Shown one piece after another: positions 32,961-43,800 of a stretch of 64,000 bases of DNA. Position 1 is the stretch's first letter, and each line of letters starts with the position of its first letter. Position numbers and translations under genes: made by a program. Location of the stretch: the NCBI GenBank assembly GCA_958450365.1, contig CAUEEP010000742.1, forward strand, positions 4,298,501 through 4,362,500, written 5' to 3'. Below the pieces are notes generated by a model. That model was not told where the DNA came from. It was given only the letters and a program-made list of their open reading frames with translations, and searched no databases. The DNA comes from Mesorhabditis belari (Eukaryota; Nematoda; Chromadorea; Rhabditida; Rhabditidae).

Positions 32961-33410
32961 ATGTTCGCCGAGGTGCTGATTGGTGTCTTGATCGATTTTT
33001 CCCTTGCTTTCATTGATCAAATCTCTTTATATCTTTTATTCAAAGCGAAACTCTTTGCCCAGTCTTTTTCTATTCTTTCAACGATCTTTTGATTCGATTT
33101 TGCTTTTGTTTCGGTTCAATTACCCGACTTTAGCTCTGAAAAATGTTGACCGAGGTGCTGATTGGTATCCGCATCGATTTTTCCCTTGCTTTCATTGATC
33201 TATTCTCTTTATATCTTTTATTCAAAACTCTTTGCCAGTCTTTTTCTATTCTTTCAACGATCTTTTGATTCGTTTTGGCTTTTGTTCCGGTTCAATTACC
33301 CAGCTTTAGCTCTGAAAAATGTTTGCCGAGGTGCTGATTGGTGTCCTCATCGATTTTTCCCTTGCTTTCATTGATCTATTCTCTTTATATCTTTTATTCA
33401 AAGCGAAACG
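32866..33410 (+). repeat. Three tandem copies of promoter plus first exon start
   Basis: A unit of about 180 nt is repeated three times, giving start codons at 32961, 33143 and 33319. Each copy has CGATCTTTTGATTCG, TTCAATTACCC(G/A)(A/G)CTTTAGCTC and the start of an exon encoding M(F/L)(A/T)EVLIG. The first two frames run into the next copy and stop; only the third continues into the receptor gene. Confidence 0.75.
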
Positions 33411-35472
33411 ATTAGCCCCAATGTATCGAATCATTCAACTAGCGTTGATCACTGATTTTCTTGAGATTTCCAGTCGTCTAATACATGATTATATTGATCG
33501 AATCACTGAACAAGAGAATTTCGGTAGAATTGAAAACTTTTTCTTTGAATTTTTTGAATTGTTTGAATTCAATCGAAATTTTAGCTCCTATCATTTTAAA
33601 TGTTTTCATTTTTATCCAAGGAACACGTTGGTATGGTCAATTGATGTTGACGATTCTTTTGGCTTTATGTCATTTCGCGATCATCTTATTACCAATGAGA
33701 TTTCAAGCATTAACGACAAAGACGATGATCTTTATCATTGTCATCTTTGCTGTTATCCCGGCTTTCGGTAAATTTAGTTTTCCAAGATAAAAACATTGAA
33801 TATACATACTAAAAATGAAAACCTACTCAGCCAAAAAAGCTCTAGCAGATTCTGGATTCATTTAAATTCATTTAAAAAGCTTTCAATTGTAAATAAGGAT
33901 TTCTTTACAAACCAGCTCTTATCAAAAAGCTTTCTGAATCTGGGCAAAGTATTCAACTCAAATAACTTGAAGTAATCTATGAAAGAATCTATGAAAGAGT
34001 CTGTGCAAGAATCTATAAAATAGTCTATGAAATAGTCTATGAAAGAATCTATAAAATAGTCTATGAAATAGTCTATGAAAGAATCTATAAAAGAGTCTCT
34101 GCAAGAATCTATGAAAGAGTCTATGCAAGAGTCTATGCAAGAGCCTATGAAAGAATCTATGAAAAAAATCTATGAAAGAATTCCCCATTCAGCCATCACA
34201 ATCCCACTTTTCTTTGCATGTTGTGGCTTCAAATTCTACCTCACTGGCTACTATTGGAATCTTGACAATTCTAAGCCCGGCTATCAATTCTATACACTTT
34301 TGGGAATCATCTTGCAGGTAAACAAAGAAGTTGAAGTTTGAAGTTTACATTTTAAATCTCACTTTTAGCTGATAGCTGTCGCTTTCTTGGTACTCTCTGA
34401 TGTGGTTCTGTTAATCAAATTGAAATCGTTTACTATTAAGAAAAACACCATTCAGCAGGTTTCTTGAAATTTTCAGAAATGAATTCTTTAACTTCTTTAA
34501 TTAGTCTTTAATTAATCTTTAATTAATCTTTAATTAATCTTTAATTAATCTTTAATTAATCTTTAATTAATCTTTAATTTATCTTTAATTTATCTTTAAT
34601 TTATCTTTAATTTTAGGCAAGTGTAACCTCTGTAGTGAGTTGGAAAACGAATGAGAGAGAAAGGGGAAAGAGACATTTTGAGGTTTGATTCGTTGATTTT
34701 TATCTTTCGAAAATTCGTCTGTAAGTAAAATAATCAAAAATTGAAAGGATTTAATAGGATTTTGATTTAAACAAGAGTAAAGAAATGAATGCACTCTCGA
34801 ATTGAATTGAACTCAACGGGGAATTGAACTCTCGACTTTCTGCTTACCGAGCAGGTCTACCATTGAACTATTGGGGCCTTCTTTCCCCTAGAAGAAATAG
34901 GAAAGATAAGGAAGAAAGAAAGGAAGAAGAAAGGAAGGAAGAAAGGAAGGAAGAAAGGAAGAAAGGAAGAAAGAAAAGGATTTAGATCAAGATTTGGATA
35001 GAAAACTCTTTGAATGACAACTGCTATGCAAGACTTTCACTTTCCTAATTGTAGATACTTTAAAGTGAGCAGTTAAAGCAAACAAACTGAAGATAAACTC
35101 AAAAATACTCAAAAAAAAGCAGATTATTACAGTAGGCTAGCTATTAGATATTCAAAATCTATTTACTGCAAAGAATCATATCGTTCTGTGTGATCTATCA
35201 ACTTTCAGCTGACCACCTGGCTTCGTTCTCTTTCCGGAGAAAGTCGTCTTGGCCTCTGCCTCGCTTTCTACACTCTTGGCTTCTTATTCGGAAATATAAA
35301 CTTCAATATTTTATCAAAGTAAATCATTTGATACTCAGAATCTTCTCACAGACTTCTCTGAAAACCCATTTTTTTTAGATTTCAGGGGCCGCTGATTCAA
35401 GTGTTAAACTCGATTTTCAACATCGCCTATTATCTCAAATTTATGCCTTACGCTATTACAGCTCGTTTGTAA
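33319..35472 (+). CDS. Seven-TM receptor, nematode chemoreceptor-like
   Basis: Six exons: 33319-33523, 33585-33767, 34193-34317, 34369-34458, 35209-35318, 35379-35472, in phase, 268 residues. About seven hydrophobic segments: VLIGVLIDFSLAFIDLFSLY at the start; IILNVFIFIQ; MLTILLALCHFAIILLPMRF (with a basic residue where receptors carry the DRY-like R); MIFIIVIFAVIPAF; ITIPLFFACC; LIAVAFLVLSDVVLLI; and LGLCLAFYTLGFLFG. It ends PYAITARL. It is not obviously related to the two receptors at 12-15 and 23-26 kb. The 750-nt fourth intron could hide a further exon, since the protein is short. The start ATG is the third of a triplicated set. Confidence 0.72.
33955..34170. repeat. 12-nt tandem repeat GAAAGAATCTAT
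   Basis: About sixteen copies of a GAAAGA(A/G)TCTAT-type dodecamer fill the intron before exon 3 of the receptor and end at its acceptor. Confidence 0.7.
34500..34620. repeat. AATCTTTAATT tandem repeat
   Basis: Eleven copies of an 11-nt TCTTTAATTAA unit in the long receptor intron. Confidence 0.7.
34805..34882 (-). pseudogene. tRNA-like sequence
   Basis: The reverse strand has TAGTTCAATGGTAGA (A-box), a paired CTGCTCGGTAAGCAG anticodon arm and GAGAGTTCAATTCCC (B-box). The 5' end GGCCCCA does not pair well with the 3' end. Position 33 is C instead of U, so it is probably not functional. It lies in the receptor's fourth intron. Confidence 0.4.
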
Positions 35473-37698
35473 ATAAATGAAAAATTTTAAGGAATTTAAA
35501 TCAGCGAATAAAATTGTTAACAAATGCTTCAAAAATAAGATTACATGTAGTTTTTTGAAAGCGAAAAAATCAAGAACTCAAATGCAAAGAAAATTCTGTG
35601 GCTTTGAATGGAAATTAATGAAATTGTAAAGTAGCTCTGATGGCTGATTGTAAAGTAGCTTTGATTGTAAAGTAGCTCTGATTGTAGAGTAGCTTTAATT
35701 ATAAAGTAGCTTTGATTGTAAAGTAGCTCTGATTGTAGAGTAGCTTTAATTATAAAGTAGCTTTGATTGTAAAGTAGCTCTGATTGAAAGAGCCTGATTG
35801 AAAGAGCTCTGAGGCTGATTGAAAGTAGCTCTGATTGTAGAGTAGCTCTGATTGTAGAGTAGCTCTGATTGTAGAGTAGCTTTAATTATAAAGTAGCTTT
35901 GATTGTAAAGTAGCTCTGATTGTAAAGTAGCTCTGATTGTAAAGTAGCTCTGATGGCTGATTGTAAAGTAGCTCTGATTGTAGAGTAGCTCTGATTGTAG
36001 AGTAGCTCTGATTGTAGAGTAGCTTTAATTATAAAGTAGCTTTGATTGTAAAGTAGCTCTGATTGTAGAGTAGCTTTAATTATAAAGTAGCTTTGATTGT
36101 AAAGTAGCTCTGATTGTAAAGTAGCTCTGATTGGAAAGTAGCTCTGATGGCTGATTGTAAAGTAGCTCTGATTGTAAAGTAGCTCTGGTAGCTCTGATGA
36201 TTTCTGATGGCGGTTTGGCGTTATGATACTTGGAGCCCTGTGATAGTTTTCAGATTACATTCAACTTTTACAACTTTACGTAAATAAATTTAGATTGTTA
36301 GATTGCCAATGGCAAAAGGGCGGGTGACGGGCCTTTTATACGAACCCCGCCTTTTGCCACTGGCAATCCAACTTTGAGCACAAATATCTTTGTGTTGAGC
36401 TGTCGAATTTCAATATTCTTGATATTATTGGATGCGCCGAGTCTTTCTCTGTCGATTGGTAGAAAAACTATTTCAATTGAACAGCCCAACACCAAGATAC
36501 TTGAGCTCAAAGTTGGCTTGCCAATGGCAAAAGGGGTTGGCGACGGACCTTTAACTTTATCATTGTTATTTATTGTTATCCAGCACTGATCGTTGTCTTT
36601 TGGCTAAGCTTTGGTGGCTAAATTTGAAGGTATAAAGGAAAATTGTTTAAAAAAAAAAAAGAGATGGCTCGGCTTAAGATATAGGCGGGGCTTTCCCATG
36701 TCTTTACTTTAGTTGGCTACTTTAGTTGACTTTTCTTGGCTTTCCCATGCCAATATTAAAAGCTTAAATTCATATAAAGTTGACTTTGATTCTTTAAAGC
36801 TTAGCTCTCAAACTAAGCTCTAGTCCCATTTTTTTTCCAGAGCAAGCCTTGACAAATCATTCCAAAGCAAGACTTGACAAATCATTGATACTGGAACCGT
36901 TGACACATCTGGATTCATTTCATTGTAAAAAATCTTTTATAAAATCCTCACTAAACACTCTGGAAGACGGTGATTGTCGTGAAATTGCCGAAAATTGTCA
37001 GCCACATAGCCATCAAATGGAAACACCATCAAATGACATCGACGCAATCAAATGGAATACATTTCTCAAAGTATTTACCCGCATATTTGTTGAGATTGAT
37101 GATCGAATTGGCATGGGAAAGCCAAGAAAAGTCAACTAAAGTATCGAACTAAAGTATCGAACTAAAGTATCGAACTAAAGTAGTCAACTAAAGTATCGAA
37201 CTAAAGTAGCCAACTAAAGTAGTCAACTAAAGTAGCCAACTAAAGTATCGAACTAAAATCGAACAAAGCGAACAAGCCAAAAGCCAACTAAAGTAGCCAA
37301 CTAAAGTATCGAACTAAAGTAGATAAGTCAAGCATTAACTTTATCTCCAAAATTAGGACTTTTATCGGAATTCTTAGATCAAGCTGAGCTTTAAATGATA
37401 AAATTTCTTTAAAAATCTTCCATTTATAAGATAAAAACGATCTTTTTCATCTTGCAAGTGTTTCAAAACAAAGATTGTTTTCCCTTCGTCATTCACTTCC
37501 CAAAAATCTGCCCACTCTTTCTCATTTCCTATATGAAATCTCAAAATCATTAATCTTGTTACCAAAACAAAACAATTAATACAATTTTTTGTTGCCGTTA
37601 TTCAGAAAATCTACTGAATCGAATACTTTTTACTTAGAATTTATTGCGTTCAGCTTTTTTCAATTCAAATTTTTCAGAAATGCGCAATTTTTCTTTTG
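35473..37698. other. Spacer with satellite and foldback, no confirmed gene
   Basis: 35630-36200 is an array of a 17-nt unit close to GTAGCTCTGATTGTAAA. 36297-36545 is a foldback with arms TTGCCAATGGCAAAAGG and complement. 37130-37330 is an array of CAACTAAAGTATCGAACTAA type. A 36840-37139 plus-strand open stretch after TTTTTCCAG and a 62-codon minus-strand frame at 37374-37565 are possible exons, but neither shows a partner or a recognisable domain. Confidence 0.5.
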
Positions 37699-37711
37699 GT
37701 TACCTAGCAAC
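37699..37711 (+). promoter_or_regulatory. X-box (RFX/DAF-19 site) upstream of bbs-8
   Basis: GTTACCTAGCAAC fits the RYYNYY-N(1-3)-RRNRAC X-box consensus with a one-base spacer. It lies 121 bp before the bbs-8 ATG, within the usual distance for ciliary genes controlled by DAF-19 in nematodes. The sequence is seen directly; regulation by an RFX factor is inferred from the known biology of BBS genes. Confidence 0.7.
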
Positions 37712-37831
37712 GATGCAACACAAATTTTCCCTTTCAGAACTTGTATTATATTTTGAAAATAATTTAATGATTTAGTAAATCTTAATAGCTGATCCATCAA
37801 TTCCCATATTTCCATATTTCAATGTTCAGAA

Positions 37832-40800
37832 ATGGAATCAAGCAAGAAATTCGATGTCCTCTTTCGCGCTCTTAAACTCTACAATCAAAATGAGATCGAT
37901 AAATGTGAAGAAGAATGCACGAAGATTCTACAGAAAAACCCATTGGATCAGGTTTATTTAAGATTAAATTAAAATGATTAAATTAAAATGATTAATTTAA
38001 AGCTTTAGGCGGCTTGGACTTTGAAACTCTCTTGTCTGACTGAGTCTCTTTACATTGACGAGCTTGACAACAATGATGTGGGCATTGCGGAGACTTTTCT
38101 CGAACAAGTAAGCAATTAGAAGCTCTAAAAATGAAAACTGATCAGCTAGGTAAATCAGCTAGACATTTTACAGTGAATTTTTAGAACGTAATCGCACCGA
38201 ATGCCCGTCCAGGCACTTCATTCAATCGACCGCTCACGAGTGCTCGTGGAGCGAATCCCTTACTTCGGTGGGTCACAAGAAAACTCACAAGGAAACTCAC
38301 AAGAAAACGAAATACTCTTTTCATTCTATTTTCTTATAAATCAAAAATCTTCCTTTCTTGTCATCAAGATTTCTAGACCAACAACAAACGCGGGACGACC
38401 TCTTTCTGGTGTTGTTCGTCCAATGACCACTGCTAGACCCGGCACAATGGATCAAGCTGTAAGTTTTTTTTGAAAAAAGACAATTGAATTGGAAACTCTG
38501 AATGAAAAAGCCCAAAGGCTTTAGAAAAAAAAGTACAGAATCTTTGTAGGATCTCAAAGCAATGAGCACTTTACATTTTGGGAGCAAAATTGGAAAAGTA
38601 TTGCTGCTTAGTATTGCTGCTTTCCAGGAAATCTTTTCCTTTTCTTTTTCTTTCCTTTTCCTTTTCTTTTCATTGCGAAATAACAAACTCATCAATTAAC
38701 TTATAGTTTACTCTAAAGTTACTCTAAACTAAACTCTAAACTCTCTTTTTTTTTTTGTTCAATTTCCATCTTTTTACGTTAATTTCGGTTCACTTTCAAG
38801 CAAATTTGAGAGTTTTTTTTTACAAAAAACGGGGGTGGGACAAATGCGGAAAAGCTGCGGAAAAGCGTTAAGTTGCGTAGTTTTTGCCTTTTAGCCCAAA
38901 TTTGACGTGTCAGCGAGGTCTGATTTGTCAAAATTCTGAATCTACGCATACGATTCCCTTGTATGGAAATATTTTCGAAGCTCTACGGCCTTGCCTAAGG
39001 CCTTTTCCAGCAAAAAAAAAAAGGTGCTCAAATGTCCAGGTGCGCAAAAAAAGGTCGCATTTGTCTCACCCCCCAAAAAACCTTTAAAAAACCTCAACGA
39101 AATTGGCTAAATGAATTTCTCTGAAAATTTGGCTATATACTAAACTTTTTATGCTCTATCTTTTAGCTATTAACACAAAGATGGGTTTCCTTAGCGAAAA
39201 TGTTTAAACCGAACTCATTGAGCCTATCCGACTACCCGATTTCACACTCTCAAAAAAATCTAGACATAAGAACTTTTTAATTTTAACATTTTAACGTTCT
39301 AAAAACCATTTTAAACCCGTTTTAATGTTATTTTACAGAAAAATTTTGAGCTTTTCTAATGAAATAAACCGTGGTTCAATTAGTGTTAGACATGAGCGCT
39401 ACAAACTCAGACTATAAACGCTTGTAGAAACACGTAGAATGGCTATTTTTAAAAACTGTTTATAAAAATGAGATCATGGAGTCCCGGTTGAAGAGTTGCG
39501 GATTCACTGACCATGGTATTAGACATGCGCGCTACAAACTACAAGATCAGACTATAAACGCTTGGAGAAACAAGTAGAATGGCTATTTTTACCAAAAAAA
39601 ACGAGCAAACTTTGGGCTTTCGAATGGCATCAAGATCAGGCCAATCCACGATCTCTGCGCAGAAATATAACGCTTTTTTCTGTTTGTAGTTTTATCCCAT
39701 GGGACGAGACTACAAACGCTATAAAGCAGATTATCAGATGGCAAATTACTCTGATCTTTGTGTCATTCAAAAGCCAAAGTTGACTCGATCTTTCAGTCAA
39801 AAATAGTTTTTAAAAATGATCATTCTACACGTTTCTACAAGCGTTTGTAGTCTGATCTTGTAGTTTTTAGCGCCATTAATGTATTTGTTGGTTTTAAACA
39901 AACGAAAAGACTTTCTGAACTAATAGGAATAAAGTTTATTAATAAATTTAATCAATAAAAGTAATATTAACCGTGATCTGTGGCAATAAGCAATAAATCT
40001 AGCTAATCGAAAAGATTTTCGAGGCGTCGATTCGATTGAAGTCAACACAGTGAAAGGGAAAAGAACGGAAAAGTCTTTCCTCGCAAAGACACAAACCAAA
40101 AGCCTTTCTTTAGGTCCGAACGAGTCGAACAGCGAAAACAGCGCGCGCCGTCACGAGCAGCTCAGCTCGTTTTGTTCGACTGGGAACGGTTGGAGCAAAA
40201 TCTCTATAAAAAAAATCTCTTTATTAATATTTCAGGCTTCAATGGCTTCAAATCCTGATGGTCCATTCGTCAATTTGGCTCGATTGAACATTGAGAAATA
40301 TGCAAAAGATGCACAAGTACCGTAAAATCGTCAAATGTTTTTATTAGAGTGGCACCGACTAATGCTAACTTTAACAGCTAACTTTAACAGCTTTAACAGT
40401 TAACTTTAACAGCTTTAATGCTAACTTTAACAGCTAACTTTAACAGTTTTAAGGTTAACTTTAACAGTTAACTTTAACAGCTAACTCTAACAGCTAACTT
40501 TAGCAGCTTTAATGCTAACTTTAACAGCTTTAATGCTAACTTTAGCAGCTTTAACAGCTCACAGATTCAACATTTTCCATAAACACTTTCTCCAAAAATT
40601 GCTTAAAATGATGCATATGGCTGTTAATTATAATTTAAAACTCATGATAGTAAAATTCAAATCGATCCTGGAAAAATTGACTGGAATGACTGACTGGAAT
40701 GGCTGAAATTGAAAAATTGACTGGAAAAATTGACTAAACACTTTGATTGACTTTTTGACTCAATTTTTGACTAAACATTTTTTTGAGAAAAAAAAATTTA

Positions 40801-43800
40801 TCAGAGGATTTTTAGAGAGTCAAGAATTTGGGATAGAACTATGGATATAACTTTTTATTTTAAATTCCTTTTTCGTATGTTTTAAACAAAAAAGAATCGA
40901 GTTAGAGTGATTTAAACAAAAAGAAATGTTTTTTTTTTCAACAATATGCTTTTTTTTGGGATCTGAAAAATGAGCACTGAGCAATGATAGAGAATTTACG
41001 GGAGATGAGAATTATAGAATTAATTATAGATAGAGAATTTTTACAAAAACCACAATCGAAACCTTTTTCGAGCTTTTTTTTTAGGTAAACCGACAACTTT
41101 TCGAGTACGTTTTTTATCATGAAGGTGATGTGAAAACGGCGCATCAGGTAAAATTTCAAAGATTTCAAAGTGAGAAATGTTTTTGAACGTGGCATTATAT
41201 AGATACCTTTATTCAGGAGCTGAGATAAAGTGCGCTAGATTATACGTTCCTAGGTGTAAACGGATGTGGACTAGAATTTGGGTTATGTTAAAGAGAGCGG
41301 ATCCCTTTTGATATCCCGCCATCTCTAACACCCCGACAACCCAACTCAACTCCTCCAACGTATTAGAGGGGAGTCCCTGTGAAATGCCCGACCTGTAGTT
41401 GCACTGCAGTTGCATAGACCCGGAAGATACATATCTTTATTTACAGTAATACAATAAGATGAATAGATTAGAAATGAGTGTAAGGGGAAGGAGGGACTCC
41501 TAATGAGAGTCTCACTTGCCCTCCTAGGCAATCCTAAGGACCGCCCCTTCTCGGCAATAAAAGGGATAAGCACAGAGGAGAACACATTTGCATAAGATTA
41601 GACAAAGCATTCAATAATAACAATAGTGACTAAAATATCAGTTTGTCTCGGAGCTGACAAGATTTAAGATTAAAACCCATCAATTCATACACATAACGCG
41701 AAAAAGGTCGATAAAAACAATATGATATAATATATGGATAGCATAGATAACGTCAAGGATCCACTAGAGCTTCTAGATCAAGATGATCAAGCTTATCTAC
41801 GGATAATGTATGCAATGGGTAGCACAGATAGCGTCAAGAATCCACTAGAGCTTTACGATCAACATCATCTACAGATAATGTATGTAATACATGGATAGCA
41901 CAGCTAAATGTCAAGGATCCACTAGAGCTTCTAGATCAAGATGATCAAGATGATGATCAAGATCAAGATGATCTACAGATCATTTAAAGGTTTCGAGATT
42001 ATTGAACTCTCTCAAAACTCTGGGGAGCCGATTCCAAATTCAGTTCTTATTGGCAGTTCTTATTGGAAAAGAGTTATACACAAACTTATTGGAGGTGACT
42101 GAAATTTCTAAAACGAAAGAACCTCTCCTTGAACTAACCGTGGGATTAATTTTGAATAAATCTCGAAAAAGAGGGATAGGTTGCCCGCATGCATTGATGA
42201 AAAAACGATTCAGATTGCCGCCATTGCAACGAAAGAAGCTGAATTCAACGATTGGTATTGGAAGAATCAATTGGGAAAGTGTTATTACAGGGAAGTTATT
42301 GAGTTTTTTGTTCTTTCTTGTTTTTTCTTGATCGATTGCTTTTTTCTAGTTCTTGAATCTTTTTTTAGATTGGGCATGTTTCAAGACGCGGAAAAGCAAT
42401 TCCTCTCCTCACTTAAAACCATGAAAATGGTTGAAACGTATGCGTATTTGGCGAAAATCTATAATCGATTGGATCAACCATTAGTTGCAATCAAATATTA
42501 TGAAGAAGGGCTAGAAAGCTTCAAGAATGATATCACGATTTTAACTGGATTGGCGAGAGTGAATGAGGTGAATACAGAAAAGAACTATAAAGGAACTATA
42601 AAGTCACCAAATAGGAACTAAATAGGAACTATATAAGAACTAAATAGGAACTAAATAGGAACTATAAAGGAACTAAGTAGGAACTAAAGAAGAACTATAA
42701 AGTAGCCAAATAGGAACTACAGGGTGCGTCATAATTATTGCAACAAGATACTCAAGACATTGCACACCAAGAAGTCTAACTGGAAGAAGATTTTTAAACA
42801 GAAATAGCTTTATTTAACAGTAACAAATAAGGAAACAAGAGTTCATTCGATATGACCGCCTTTTGCCTTGATAACAGCCCTTAATCGGTTCGGATATGCC
42901 TCCACTGCGGCCCGAATGTCATCTTGAGGAGTCGCCTTTCATCCTTTGGTCAAAGACTTCTTCAAAGGATCCAAACTTGTGTGTTTTCGAGAGCAGACAT
43001 TAGCCTCTAAGATTGCCCAAATGGAAAAGTCCATCACATTGAGATCCGGTGAGTTCGGAGGCCATTCATCCTTGGGGATCACTGAGGGAAAGTTGGCCAC
43101 ACACCAGTCCTGAACCGTCTTCTTCGTGTGAGCGGGAGGCAATTAGGCAAGAATAAAGAAGAAAGAACGCAACACAACAAAAAAAGGGGGCAAAAAAAAT
43201 AAGAAAGCTGTTTGGAAAACGGTCTTTGAACTCTTGTTGCAATAATTATGACGCACTCTGTATAAAGGCACTAAATAGGAACTATACAGTAACCAAATAG
43301 GAACTAAATAGGAACTATAAAGGAACTAAATTTCTTCTTCACTTCTTCTTCACTACTTTCGTGGAGTCTTTTTTTGTGATCTAACTACAGTGATCTCACT
43401 TTAATATCAATCTTAATTTCACTTTTTCAGCAACTAGGCAAAATCGATGAATCGATCGAACTTTACAAGGAGATTCTAGCCGTTCAAGCAAACAATGTCG
43501 AAGCGATAGCTTGCATTGCCACCAATTATTTCTATTCAGATCTACCAGAGATAGCTTTAAGATATTATAGGTGGGTAGGTTTTGTTTGAAACGAACTTTT
43601 AGATTGATTTTAGACGTATCATGCAAATGGGAGTGAACAACGCGGAACTTTTCCTCAACGTTGGCCTCTGTTGCTTCTTTTGTCAACAGTTTGACTTAGC
43701 GATTGCTTGCATTGAGGTTAGCTTTGAAAAAGTGACATTGATGGCATTGATGGTTGACATTGATTTGAAAAAGTGATATTGATGAATCTGTTTTTCAAGT

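Noticed and set aside
36849..37139. Single-exon gene after a TTTTTCCAG acceptor
   Set aside because: Two alternative frames are open and neither resembles a known protein; no upstream exon was found.
37374..37565. 62-codon minus-strand gene head-to-head with bbs-8
   Set aside because: Composition looks plausibly protein-like, but there is no partner exon, signal or domain; kept only as a possible exon.
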